Source: Lysobacteraceae bacterium UBA6001
GTDB taxonomy: Bacteria; Pseudomonadota; Gammaproteobacteria; Xanthomonadales; Xanthomonadaceae
Assembly: GCA_002429615.1 (NCBI GenBank)
Contig: DJAN01000176.1
Span: 1-26,826 of the forward strand
Direction: 5' to 3'
Length of the DNA stretch: 26,826 nt
In this document: positions 17,812 through 26,808 of the stretch, in pieces
Numbering within the stretch: the stretch's first letter is position 1
Layout of the letters: every line of letters starts with the position of its first letter
Translations under genes and position numbers: made by a program
The notes under the pieces: model-generated
Told to the model about the DNA's origin: nothing
Databases searched by the model: none
The model's input: only the letters and a program-made list of their open reading frames with translations

Positions 17812-19575
17812 ATGACCGCCACTGCCGCCGCCCTGCCCCGCTCCGACGATTTCCTCGGCCATCCCAAGGGCGTCTACGTCTGCTTCTTCACCGAGATGTG
17901 GGAGCGCTTCTCCTTCTACGGCATGAAGGCGCTGCTGCTGCTCTACCTCACCAAGCACCACCTGTTCGGCGACGGCCCCGGCCTGGACCTGCTCGGCGCC
18001 TACGGCGGCCTGGTCTACTGCATGCCGGTGATCGGCGGCCTGCTCGCCGACCGCTGGCTGGGCATGCGCAAGGCGGTGACCTTCGGCAGCCTGCTGCTGG
18101 TGCTCGGCCATGTCGGCATGGCGGTGGAAGGCCATGCGGCCACCCGCATCGCGGGCGAGGTGGTGCGCGACGAGGGCGCGCTGTCGGTCACCTACCTGTC
18201 GCTGGCACTGATCATCACCGGCGTCGGCTTCATGAAGCCGAACATTTCCACCATCGTCGGCCGCCTGTACGCCGAGAACGACCCGCGCCGCGATTCCGGC
18301 TTCTCGCTGTTCTACGCCGGCATCAACCTCGGTGCGCTGTTCGCCTCGCTGGTCTGCGGTTTCCTCGGCGAGGCCTACGGCTGGAAGTACGGCTTCGGCG
18401 CCGCCGGCATCGGCATGCTGCTCGGCCTGGCGATGTTCCTGTGGGGCCAGAAGTACCTGCACGGCCACGCCGAACCGCCGGCCCCGGCGGCGCTGCGCGA
18501 GCGCGTGCTCGGCCTGCCGCGCGAATGGCTGATCTATGCGAGCGCGGTGCTGGCGGTGTTCCCGATCGCCGCGTTGATGTGGGCAGCGGCCAACGGCGTG
18601 GCCTCCATCGGCGGCGAGATCAGTCTGGCCCTGCTGCTGATGATCGTCGTGCTCGGTGGCGTGCTGCTGTGGTTCGCCTGGTTCACCGGCGCGCGCTGCA
18701 CGCCGGAACAGCGCGGCCAGATGTGGGCGCTGCTGGCGCTGATCTTCATGGCGCTGGTGTTCTTCACCCTCTACGAGCAGACCTACGGCTCCTGGGTCAC
18801 CTTTACCGACCGCCTGCTGACCAAGGACATCGCCCCCAGCCTGGTGATCCGCGATGGCACGCCGCTGCCGTGGTCGATCGCCTCGCTGCTGCTGGCACCG
18901 CTGGGCTTCGCGGTGGCGGCGACGATGTCGGACCGGCATGCCGCCTCGCGCGCGCCGCGCCTGCTGTTCGTGACGGTCACCGCGCTGATGCTGGTGTTCC
19001 TGGTGCGCGACTGCATCGTGCTGCCGCAGACCGCCGGCTCGCTGACCTATCTCGGCGCGCTGTTCCTGGTGCTGCTGGCACCGCTGTTCGCCGCGGTGTG
19101 GGCGTGGCTGGACCGTCGCCGCGCCGATCCGTCCAAGCCGCTGAAGTCGGCGCTGGGGCTGGTCTTCGCCGGCCTGTCGTTCGTGCCGCTGGCGCTGGCC
19201 GCGCAGCAGGTCGGCGCGACCGGCGCGGTCGCCAGTGTGTGGTGGCTGGTGCTGGCCTACCTGATCCTGGAAATCGGCGAGATGTGCCTGGCGCCGGTGG
19301 GCCTGTCGGCGGTGACGCAGCTGGCGGTGCCGCGCGTGGTCAGTCTGATGATGGGCACCTGGTTCCTCGCCACCGCGTTTTCCGAAGCGCTGGCGGCGCT
19401 GTTCGGCAAGCTGGCCGCCATCGATGTACCGGAGGACGGGCGGATGGATGTGGTGCAGGCCGCGGCCAGCTACGCGCACCTGTTCTGGCTGATGATGTGG
19501 ATCGGACTGGCGTGCGGGGTGATCGCGCTGGCGTGCGCGCCGCTGCTGCGGCGCGCGATGCATGGGGTGCGGTAA
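17812..19575 (+). CDS. POT/PTR family proton-dependent peptide transporter
   Basis: A 587-residue inner-membrane transporter of the proton-dependent oligopeptide transporter family (MFS), importing di- and tripeptides. The family motif ExxERFxxYG is intact in FFTEMWERFSFYG (Glu28, Glu31, Arg32), which couples proton and peptide binding. The second signature GFMKPNISTIVG follows further on. About 14 hydrophobic segments are present, with the loop between segments 6 and 7 as usual. Length is at the upper end for bacterial members. ATG 17812 gives a normal start; no strong ribosome-binding site is seen before it. It is divergent from the OPT gene and convergent with the triplicated S9 peptidases. 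Confidence 0.95.
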   Translation: MTATAAALPRSDDFLGHPKGVYVCFFTEMWERFSFYGMKALLLLYLTKHHLFGDGPGLDLLGAYGGLVYCMPVIGGLLADRWLGMRKAVTFGSLLLVLGHVGMAVEGHAATRIAGEVVRDEGALSVTYLSLALIITGVGFMKPNISTIVGRLYAENDPRRDSGFSLFYAGINLGALFASLVCGFLGEAYGWKYGFGAAGIGMLLGLAMFLWGQKYLHGHAEPPAPAALRERVLGLPREWLIYASAVLAVFPIAALMWAAANGVASIGGEISLALLLMIVVLGGVLLWFAWFTGARCTPEQRGQMWALLALIFMALVFFTLYEQTYGSWVTFTDRLLTKDIAPSLVIRDGTPLPWSIASLLLAPLGFAVAATMSDRHAASRAPRLLFVTVTALMLVFLVRDCIVLPQTAGSLTYLGALFLVLLAPLFAAVWAWLDRRRADPSKPLKSALGLVFAGLSFVPLALAAQQVGATGAVASVWWLVLAYLILEIGEMCLAPVGLSAVTQLAVPRVVSLMMGTWFLATAFSEALAALFGKLAAIDVPEDGRMDVVQAAASYAHLFWLMMWIGLACGVIALACAPLLRRAMHGVR

Positions 19576-19610
19576 GGCGGCTGGGGGTTGCTGCGACCGG
19601 GACGTACACG

Positions 19611-19634
19611 GTCGCGGCTGAAGCCGCTCCTACA
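19611..19634. repeat. Single REP/SMAG-like unit
   Basis: One intact 24-base unit (GTCGCGGCTGAAGCCGCTCC then TACA), identical to the right arms of the dimers. The opposite arm is missing apart from a short GCGACCG just upstream, so this is a solo or decayed element. It lies in the 82-base gap between the convergent POT and S9 genes, where it may act at the transcript ends. Confidence 0.82.
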
Positions 19635-19657
19635 GGAAAAGCAGGAGCGGGCTGGCG

Positions 19658-21634
19658 TCAGGGTTGTGCCGGCGCGGCCTTGGCCGGCTGGCCACCCAGC
19701 GATTTCGACAGGAATGCCAGCAGCTGGGTGTAGTACGCACGGCGGTGCTCGGGCGTGTAGAAACCGTGCGCCTCGCTGTCGTAGTACAGCGTCTCCACCG
19801 GCACGCCCGCCTTCTTCAGGGCCGCCGCCATCTTCTTGGTGTGGGCGATGGGTGCGTTCTCGTCCTCGCCACCGGCCGCCAGGAACACCGGCACCTTGAT
19901 CCGGTCGGCCAGGTTCACCGGCGATACCTCGGCCAGCGTTTCCGGCGCGCCCATCCAGTCGCGCAGCCAGTTCTCGCCCGCGCGGGTCTCCTGCGCGGCA
20001 CCGCGCGAGTAGCGCATCGGCAGGTCGTAGACGCCGACATAGCCCGCCGCGCAGCGGTACAGCGAAGGCTCCTTCGCCACCCCCATCAAGGCCGCGTAGC
20101 CGCCGTAACTGGCGCCATAGATGCACACCCGCGACGCATCGGCGTAGCCCTGTTCGATCGCCCAGCGCGTGGCATCGGTGACGTCGTCCTGCATCGCCTT
20201 GCCCCACTCCTGCGCACCGGCCTGCAGGAACGCACGGCCGTAGTTGCTGGAGCCGCGGTAGTTCACCTGCAGCACGGCATAGCCGGCGGCGGCCAGCATC
20301 TGCGTCTCGTCGTTGAAGTCCCAGCTGTCGTGGATGCCGATCGGCCCACCATGCGGCAGCACCACCATCGGCAGCGCCTTGCCTTCGCTGCCACGCGGAC
20401 GGGTCAGGAACCCGTGCAGCGGCAGGCCATCGCGCGCCTTCAGCGACACCGCCTGCACCTGCGCGGAGGTATCCGAATCGATCCACTGGCGGCGGATGAA
20501 CAGGCTCTGCACCTTGCGGGCCTGGGTATCGAACAGGAAGAACTGCCCCGGGTTGCTGCCCGACCACGCATGCACCAGCAGCAGCCGACCATCGTCGGTA
20601 CCGGAGGTGATCAGCAGGGCTTCGTCCGGCATCGACTTCTCCAGCATCCGGTACTGCCTGGCTTCCGGGCTGTTGTCATCGAAGAACAGGGTATGCGGCC
20701 GGTCGGAGACCACCATCGCCCCCACCGGCACCTGGGTGCCGATGCGGTAGAGGATGCGGCCCGGATCGGCGACCGCGTCGCGCAACACGACCTTGCGCTC
20801 ACCGCTGAGCGGATTCCACGCGACGATGGAATCGGGACCTTGCGGATTCTCCACCTGCAGGTAGGCCAGCGTGTTGTCCGCAGAGAAGCCGAGCGCGGCT
20901 TCGCCGCGGTGGGTGACCGCCTCGTCGTTGATCAGCTTCCAGTCGCTGTCGTTGTCGGCGCGGTAATAGAGCTTGCTGATGTTGTCGTCACCGGCGCCGA
21001 TGACGAAGCGCACGCGGCCGGCGTTGTCGGTGGTGAACGTGGCCCGTTTCACCGGGCTGCGGCTGATCACCGAACGGCGGCCGTCCTTGACGTCCATGCG
21101 CTCGGCGGTGCTGTACTTGAGGTCGCGGCCGAACGACGTCACCGACACGATGATGCCGCGGTCATCGTGCGGCAGCGTGTCGTTGACCTCCAGATACACG
21201 TTCTGGGCGATGCCGCGCGCGGTCGGCGCGGCGTACTCCAGGTCGGCGGCGCGGTAGCCGCCGAGCATGTCGAAGCGGCCACCGCTGGCGTCCATGCCGA
21301 ACAGCTCGCCGGTGGAAAACGGCTGGTCCACGCTGCCGAACTTCTGCGCCACCGACAACACCACGCGCGTGTTGCTGACCCAGTCGAAATTGAAGACATG
21401 GGTGTTGCGGGTCAGCATGAAGTGGTTGGTGATCTCGCCGCTGCTGCGGCGCACGGTGACCAGCGCGGTGCGATCCTCGCGCGGCACGGTGGCGGCGAAA
21501 TACTCGCCATCCGGCGACAGCTTGATGTCCTCGAAGCGGTCTTCCTTGATGTAGGCATCGACGTCGACCTGCGCGACGGCGTGGCCGCACCACAGCGCGA
21601 CCAGCAGGCCTACGGCATAGCGGAATACGTGCAT
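19658..21634 (-). CDS. Exported S9 peptidase, paralog 1 of 3
   Basis: A 658-residue secreted serine peptidase of the S9 (prolyl oligopeptidase) family. A signal peptide ends near AVA-QVDVD (about residue 21). The N-terminal propeller (about 30-390) has strands such as LSPDGEY. The hydrolase domain carries HGGP (428-431), Ser509 in GASYGG, Asp591 in GGED and His623 in EAHGF. ATG 21632-21634 follows a long purine tract GGAGGGGGAGGAAG. Its catalytic domain differs from paralog 2 at only about 32 of the last 239 residues by eye, while about half of the propeller positions near the N-terminus differ. Last gene of a likely three-gene operon. Probably cleaves peptides in the periplasm; specificity unknown. 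Confidence 0.92.
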   Translation of the reverse strand: MHVFRYAVGLLVALWCGHAVAQVDVDAYIKEDRFEDIKLSPDGEYFAATVPREDRTALVTVRRSSGEITNHFMLTRNTHVFNFDWVSNTRVVLSVAQKFGSVDQPFSTGELFGMDASGGRFDMLGGYRAADLEYAAPTARGIAQNVYLEVNDTLPHDDRGIIVSVTSFGRDLKYSTAERMDVKDGRRSVISRSPVKRATFTTDNAGRVRFVIGAGDDNISKLYYRADNDSDWKLINDEAVTHRGEAALGFSADNTLAYLQVENPQGPDSIVAWNPLSGERKVVLRDAVADPGRILYRIGTQVPVGAMVVSDRPHTLFFDDNSPEARQYRMLEKSMPDEALLITSGTDDGRLLLVHAWSGSNPGQFFLFDTQARKVQSLFIRRQWIDSDTSAQVQAVSLKARDGLPLHGFLTRPRGSEGKALPMVVLPHGGPIGIHDSWDFNDETQMLAAAGYAVLQVNYRGSSNYGRAFLQAGAQEWGKAMQDDVTDATRWAIEQGYADASRVCIYGASYGGYAALMGVAKEPSLYRCAAGYVGVYDLPMRYSRGAAQETRAGENWLRDWMGAPETLAEVSPVNLADRIKVPVFLAAGGEDENAPIAHTKKMAAALKKAGVPVETLYYDSEAHGFYTPEHRRAYYTQLLAFLSKSLGGQPAKAAPAQP

Positions 21635-21662
21635 CTTCCTCCCCCTCCAGGTGTGGAATGCC

Positions 21663-21690
21663 GCGCCGCCGGACCCTCCTCCGGCGGCGC
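21663..21690. other. GC hairpin between S9 paralogs 2 and 1
   Basis: A perfect 11-bp stem (GCGCCGCCGGA, 21663-21673; TCCGGCGGCGC, 21680-21690) with a 6-base loop, 15 bases after the stop of paralog 2. No T tract follows on the minus strand, so attenuation or mRNA stabilisation is more likely than full termination. Confidence 0.6.
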
Positions 21691-21704
21691 GATGATGGCG
21701 CCGC

Positions 21705-23678
21705 TTACGGCTGCGCCGCGGCGGCCTTGGCCGGCTGCCCGCCCAGCGACCTGGACAGGAACGCCAGCAGCTGCGTGTAGTACGCGTGCTGGTGTTCCTG
21801 GGTATAGAAGCCGTGGCCCTCGGTCGGGTAATACAACGTCTCCACCGGCACGCCGGCCTTGCGCAGCGCTGCTTCCATCTTGCGGGTGTGTTCGACCGGC
21901 GCGTTCACGTCCTCGCCGCCGGCTGCGAGGAACACCGGCACCTTGATCCGGTCGGCCAGGTTTACCGGCGACACATCGGCAAGCGTTTCCGGGCTGCCCA
22001 TCCACTCGCGCAGCCAGTTCTCGCCCGAGCGGGTCTCCTGCGCACCGCCACGCGCATAGCGCATCGGCAGGTCATACACGCCGACGTAACCGGCCGCGCA
22101 CTTGTACAGCCCCGGCTCCTTGGCCACGCCCATCAGCGCCGCATAGCCGCCGTAGCTCGCGCCGTAGATGCACACGCGCGACGCGTCGGCATAGCCCTGC
22201 TGGATCGCCCAGCGCGTGGCGTCGGTGACGTCGTCCTGCATCGCCTTGCCCCACTCCTGGGCACCGGCATCCTGGAACGCGCGGCCGTAGTTGCTTGAGC
22301 CCCGGTAGTTCACCTGCAACACCGCGTAGCCCGCGGCGGCGAGCATCTGCACGTCACGGTCGAACTGCCAGGTGTCGTGTATGCCGATCGGGCCGCCATG
22401 CGGCATGACCACCATCGGCAGCGCCTTGCCCTGGCCACCACGCGGACGGGTGAAGTAGCCATGCAGGGCAACGCCATCGCGCGCCTGCAGGGTGATCGGC
22501 TCGACCTGCGCGGTCTTGTCCGGATCGAACCAGGCCTTGCGGCTGGCGACATGACTGGCTTTCTTGGCCGTCGCGTCGAACAGGAAGAAGTCGCCGGGAT
22601 TGCCGCCGGCCCAGCTCTTCACCAGCAGCAGGTTGCCCCGCTTGTCGGTGGAAGTGACTTCCACCGCGGTGCCGAACGCCGCTTCCAGGCTGTGGTACAG
22701 ACGCGCATCGGCGCCGTCGGGCTCGAAGAACACCGAGCGGGTCTGGCCGGCGGTGACCAGCGCGCCCACCGGCACCTGGCTGTTGGGGCGATACAGGATC
22801 TTCTCCGGATCGGCGACCTTGTCCTGCAGCACGACCTTGCGGGTGTTGGCGGCGATATCCCACGCCACGATGCTGTTCGGGCCGTTCTTGTTCTGGGCCT
22901 CCAGATAGGCGATGCGGTTGTCCTCGGAGAAGCCGACCGGCCACTCGACCGTGCCGGCCTGCGCCTCGTCGTGGACCAGGCGCCATTCGCCGGCATTTCC
23001 CTCGCGGTAGTACAGCTTGACCGCATTGTCGGAGCCCGCGCCCCACGAGAAGCGCACCACGCCGGCATTGTCGGTGGCGAAGGTGCTGTTGCGCACCGGC
23101 GAGCGCACCAGCGGGGCGCGGTTGCCGGTCTGCAGGTCCAGGCGCTCGGCGCTGCTGTAGCGCGCCTCGCCGGGCTCCATCACGTTGATGACGGCATAGC
23201 GTTCTTCGGCCGGCAGCAGGTCCACCACCTCGGCGCCCACATAGGAAGTGGTACGCCCGATCTTGTGCGCGTCCGCGGCCTTGATGGCCTTGCCCATGCC
23301 GATCAGGATGTCGGGACTGCCGTCGACGTCGAGCTTGTACAGCTCCCAGGTCGGCTGCGGACGATCGAGCAGGCCGTCTTTCTTGCCCACATCGAATACC
23401 ACGCGGCGGTCGCCCGACCAGGCGAAGCTGCTGACGTGGCCGTTCTTCTCAGGCGTGAACTTGGTCGAGACCGAGTTGTCGGCGCGGCGCAGGATGACCA
23501 GCACGGTGCGGTCCTCCAGCGGCAGCGTCGCGGCCAGGTACTCGCCGGTCGGCGAGAGCTGGATATCGGTGAACTGGTCGCGCTTGATGAAGGTGTCTAC
23601 ATCCACCTGCGCGTGCGCGGTGCCGGCGGCGAAGGCCAGCGCGCCCATCAGCGCGAGGGCTCGAATCGGGTATTGCAT
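21705..23678 (-). CDS. Exported S9 peptidase, paralog 2 of 3
   Basis: A 657-residue exported S9 family serine peptidase with a signal peptide ending near AHA-QVDVD (about residue 23). The catalytic triad is complete: Ser508 in GASYGG, Asp590 in GGED and His622 in EGHGF; HGGP lies at 427-430. ATG 23676-23678 has AGGGG 7 bases upstream, the same arrangement as paralog 3. It is closest to paralog 3: they share long runs in both propeller and catalytic domain (for example FFEPDGADARLYHSLEAAFG) and related 5' leaders, which suggests the more recent duplication. It lies in the middle of the likely operon, 70-80 bases from each neighbour. Confidence 0.92.
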   Translation of the reverse strand: MQYPIRALALMGALAFAAGTAHAQVDVDTFIKRDQFTDIQLSPTGEYLAATLPLEDRTVLVILRRADNSVSTKFTPEKNGHVSSFAWSGDRRVVFDVGKKDGLLDRPQPTWELYKLDVDGSPDILIGMGKAIKAADAHKIGRTTSYVGAEVVDLLPAEERYAVINVMEPGEARYSSAERLDLQTGNRAPLVRSPVRNSTFATDNAGVVRFSWGAGSDNAVKLYYREGNAGEWRLVHDEAQAGTVEWPVGFSEDNRIAYLEAQNKNGPNSIVAWDIAANTRKVVLQDKVADPEKILYRPNSQVPVGALVTAGQTRSVFFEPDGADARLYHSLEAAFGTAVEVTSTDKRGNLLLVKSWAGGNPGDFFLFDATAKKASHVASRKAWFDPDKTAQVEPITLQARDGVALHGYFTRPRGGQGKALPMVVMPHGGPIGIHDTWQFDRDVQMLAAAGYAVLQVNYRGSSNYGRAFQDAGAQEWGKAMQDDVTDATRWAIQQGYADASRVCIYGASYGGYAALMGVAKEPGLYKCAAGYVGVYDLPMRYARGGAQETRSGENWLREWMGSPETLADVSPVNLADRIKVPVFLAAGGEDVNAPVEHTRKMEAALRKAGVPVETLYYPTEGHGFYTQEHQHAYYTQLLAFLSRSLGGQPAKAAAAQP

Positions 23679-23707
23679 GGTGATCCCCTTGGAGCGTGTC
23701 GAAGAAG

Positions 23708-23735
23708 GACGGCGGCATCCCCCGATGCCGCCGTC
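23708..23735. other. GC hairpin in the leader of S9 paralog 2
   Basis: A perfect 12-bp stem (GACGGCGGCATC, 23708-23719; GATGCCGCCGTC, 23724-23735) with a CCCC loop, 30 bases before the start of paralog 2 and just after the stop of paralog 3. The flank GTGTCGAAGAAGG and the stem closely match the leader of paralog 3 (25768-25789). No T tract. Confidence 0.65.
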
Positions 23736-23759
23736 GTCGCGGTAAGACGCGGGCGCCGC

Positions 23760-25736
23760 TTACGGCTGCGCCGCAGCGGCCTTGGCCGGCTGCCCGCCCA
23801 GCGACTTGGACAGGAACGCCAGCAACTGGGTGTAGTACTCGTGCTGGTGTTCCTGGGTGTAGAAGCCGTGGCCTTCGGTCGGGTAGTACAGCGTCTGCAC
23901 CGGCACGCCGGCCTTGCGCAGCGCTGCTTCCATCTTGCGGCTGTGTTCGATCGGGGCGCGCTGGTCCTCGCCACCGGCGGCCAGGAACACCGGCACCTTG
24001 ATCTGCGCGGCCAGGTTCACCGGCGACACCTGCGCCAGCGTGGCCGGATCACCGATCCATTCGCGCAGCCAGGTCTGCCCGCTCAGTGTCTCCTGGGTGT
24101 CGCCGCCGGAGAACATCATCGGCAGGTCGTAGACACCGATATAGCCGGCGGCGCACTGGTACAGGCCCGGCTCCTTGGCCACGCCCATCAGTGCCGCGTA
24201 TGCGCCGTAGCTCGCGCCGTAGATGCACACGCGCGAAGCATCCGCATAGCCCTGCTGGATCGCCCAGCGGGTGGCATCGGTGACGTCGTCCTGCATCGCC
24301 TTGCCCCACTCCTGGACGCCGGCGTTCTTGAACATGCGGCCGTAGTTGCTGGAACCGCGATAGTTCACCTGCAGCACCGCGTAGCCCGCGGCCGCCAGCA
24401 TCTGCGCCTCCTCGTTGAACTCCCAATCGTCCTGTTCACCGATCGGGCCGCCATGCGGCATCACCACCATCGGCAGCGCCTTGCCCGCGCTACCGCGGGG
24501 GCGGGTGACATAGCCATGCAGGGCCAGCCCGTCACGGGCCTTCAGCGTGATCGGCTCCACCTGCGCGGTCTTCTCCGGATCGAACCAGGACTTGCGGCTG
24601 GCCACCAGGCTGGCCTTCTTGGCCACCTTGTCGAACAGGAAGAAGTCGCCGGGATTGCTGCCGGTCCAGCTCTTCACCAGCAGCAGGTTGCCGCTCTTGT
24701 CGGTGGAGGTGATCAGCACCGCGCTGCCAAACGCCGCTTCCAGGCTGTGATACAGGCGCGCATCGGCCCCGTCGGGCTCGAAGAACACCGACTTCGGCTT
24801 CTCGCCGGTCACCAGCGCGCCCACCGGCACCTGGCTGTTGGGCCGGTACAGCACGATGTCCGGGTCCGAGACGGCATCCTGCAGCACCACCTTGCGCGTA
24901 TTGGCGGCGATGTCCCACGCCACGATGGCACTGGGGCCCTTGGGATTCTCCGCCCAGAGGTAGGCCACGCGATTGTCTTCCGAGAAGCCGATGGGCCACT
25001 CCGCCGTTCCGGCCTGCCCCTCGTCGTGGACCATCCGCCACTCGCTGCCGTCACCGTCGCGGTAGTACAGCTTGCTCACGTTGTCCGAGGCCTTGCCCCA
25101 GGAAAAACGCACCACCCCGGCGTTGTCGGTGGCGAAGTGGCTGTAGCGCACCGGCGACTTCACCAGCGGCAGGCGGCCGCCGGTGGTCGTATCGAGCCGC
25201 TCGGCGCTGGTGAAGCGCGCTTCACCGAAACCCCATACGTTGACGATGATGTTGCGGTCATCATTGGGCAGCAGGTCGACGATGTCGGCGCCGACCAGCT
25301 CGGCCTTGCGCGTCTGGATGCGCGTCCCCAGGCCACTGCCTTCGGCGCGGTAGCCGATCAGGATCTGCGGCTTGTTGCCGTCGGCGTCGATGGCATACAG
25401 CTCACCGGTGCCCTGCGGCTGTTCGAGCAGGCCGTATTTCTGCCCGACCTCGATCACCACGCGCTTGTCGCTGGACCAGTAGAAGCGCGCGACATGCGAG
25501 TTCTGCCCCAGGCCGAACTTCGCGGTCATCGTGTTGTCCGAGCGGCGCAGGATCGCCAGCATCGTGCGATCTTCCAGCGGCACGGTCGCGGCGATGTACT
25601 CACCGGTCGGCGAGAGCTTGATGTTGGTGAACTGGTCCTTCTTGATGTAGGCGTCCACATCCACCTGCGCCTGCGCCGCGCCAGCCGCGAAGGCCAGCGT
25701 GCACAGCAGCGCGAGGGTTCGAATCGGGTATCGCAT
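23760..25736 (-). CDS. Exported S9 peptidase, paralog 3 of 3
   Basis: A 658-residue exported S9 serine peptidase with a signal peptide ending near AQA-QVDVD (about residue 24). The triad is Ser509, Asp591 and His623. The nucleophile motif reads GASYGA: Ala512 replaces the second Gly that both other paralogs have, a mild change next to the active site. The stretch at about 540-556 (MMFSGGDTQETLSGQTWL) also departs from the other two (MRYxRGxAQETRxGENWL), so substrate preference may differ. ATG 25734-25736 has AGGGG 7 bases upstream; an earlier in-frame ATG 14 codons up lacks a site. First of the three S9 genes in transcription order. Confidence 0.92.
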   Translation of the reverse strand: MRYPIRTLALLCTLAFAAGAAQAQVDVDAYIKKDQFTNIKLSPTGEYIAATVPLEDRTMLAILRRSDNTMTAKFGLGQNSHVARFYWSSDKRVVIEVGQKYGLLEQPQGTGELYAIDADGNKPQILIGYRAEGSGLGTRIQTRKAELVGADIVDLLPNDDRNIIVNVWGFGEARFTSAERLDTTTGGRLPLVKSPVRYSHFATDNAGVVRFSWGKASDNVSKLYYRDGDGSEWRMVHDEGQAGTAEWPIGFSEDNRVAYLWAENPKGPSAIVAWDIAANTRKVVLQDAVSDPDIVLYRPNSQVPVGALVTGEKPKSVFFEPDGADARLYHSLEAAFGSAVLITSTDKSGNLLLVKSWTGSNPGDFFLFDKVAKKASLVASRKSWFDPEKTAQVEPITLKARDGLALHGYVTRPRGSAGKALPMVVMPHGGPIGEQDDWEFNEEAQMLAAAGYAVLQVNYRGSSNYGRMFKNAGVQEWGKAMQDDVTDATRWAIQQGYADASRVCIYGASYGAYAALMGVAKEPGLYQCAAGYIGVYDLPMMFSGGDTQETLSGQTWLREWIGDPATLAQVSPVNLAAQIKVPVFLAAGGEDQRAPIEHSRKMEAALRKAGVPVQTLYYPTEGHGFYTQEHQHEYYTQLLAFLSKSLGGQPAKAAAAQP

Positions 25737-25767
25737 GGGTATCCCCTGGAAGAATGTCGAAGAAGAT

Positions 25768-25789
25768 GGCCGCATCACCCGATGCCGCC
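25768..25789. other. Hairpin in the leader of S9 paralog 3
   Basis: A 9-bp stem with one mismatch (GGCCGCATC, 25768-25776; GATGCCGCC, 25781-25789) and an ACCC loop. It sits 32 bases before the start codon and is related in sequence and position to the hairpin at 23708-23735, showing that the leader was duplicated with the gene. Confidence 0.6.
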
Positions 25790-25812
25790 ACCGAAATGGA
25801 TGCGCCGGCAGC

Positions 25813-25911
25813 CTAGGGCTGCGCCGCGGTGGCGTTGGCGTTGGCGGCGAAGGATTCGCCGCACAGCATGCGCAGCATCGCCATCGCGGCGACGCGCAGA
25901 CCTCCCTTCAT
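25813..25911 (-). CDS. Possible 32-residue small protein upstream of the S9 genes
   Basis: An ORF from ATG (25909-25911) to TAG (25813-25815) encoding a peptide that starts MKGGLRVAAMAMLRMLCGES and ends FAANANATAAQP. It has AGGGG 7 bases before the ATG, the same spacing and sequence as S9 paralogs 2 and 3, and ends 76 bases before paralog 3. Its last residues and DNA (GGCTGCGCCGCGG next to the stop) resemble the 3' ends of the S9 paralogs, which all finish in AQP. It may therefore be the remnant of a fourth copy with an internal deletion, or a genuine small secreted or leader peptide. No function can be assigned. Confidence 0.4.
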   Translation of the reverse strand: MKGGLRVAAMAMLRMLCGESFAANANATAAQP

Positions 25912-26052
25912 TCCTTCACCCCTGTCGTCCTAGTCGCCGGCATGCTCCCGGCCCGCCACCTTCCCCTGGACCCACACGGGGTGGGCCGCGGGGCGGGGCC
26001 ACACTATCAATTACTTGCCGGGCCGCCAATGCACATTTTCGGCAAACACAGA

Positions 26053-26808
<756 letters not shown>

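Larger units (their letters stand above)
25737..26052. other. 316-base region between the ABC-F and S9 genes
   Basis: This is the longest stretch without an established gene. It holds the leader hairpin of S9 paralog 3, a 32-codon minus-strand ORF (25813-25911), and an AT-richer island at about 26004-26055. The island could contain the operon promoter: on the minus strand TTGGCG, 17 bases, then TAGTGT, which is a weak match to sigma-70 elements. No RNA gene, terminator or mobile element was recognised. Confidence 0.5.

Noticed and set aside
17698..19563. A 621-codon minus-strand frame antisense to the POT transporter
   Set aside because: Shadow of the POT gene, whose ExxERF motif and membrane segments are unambiguous on the plus strand.
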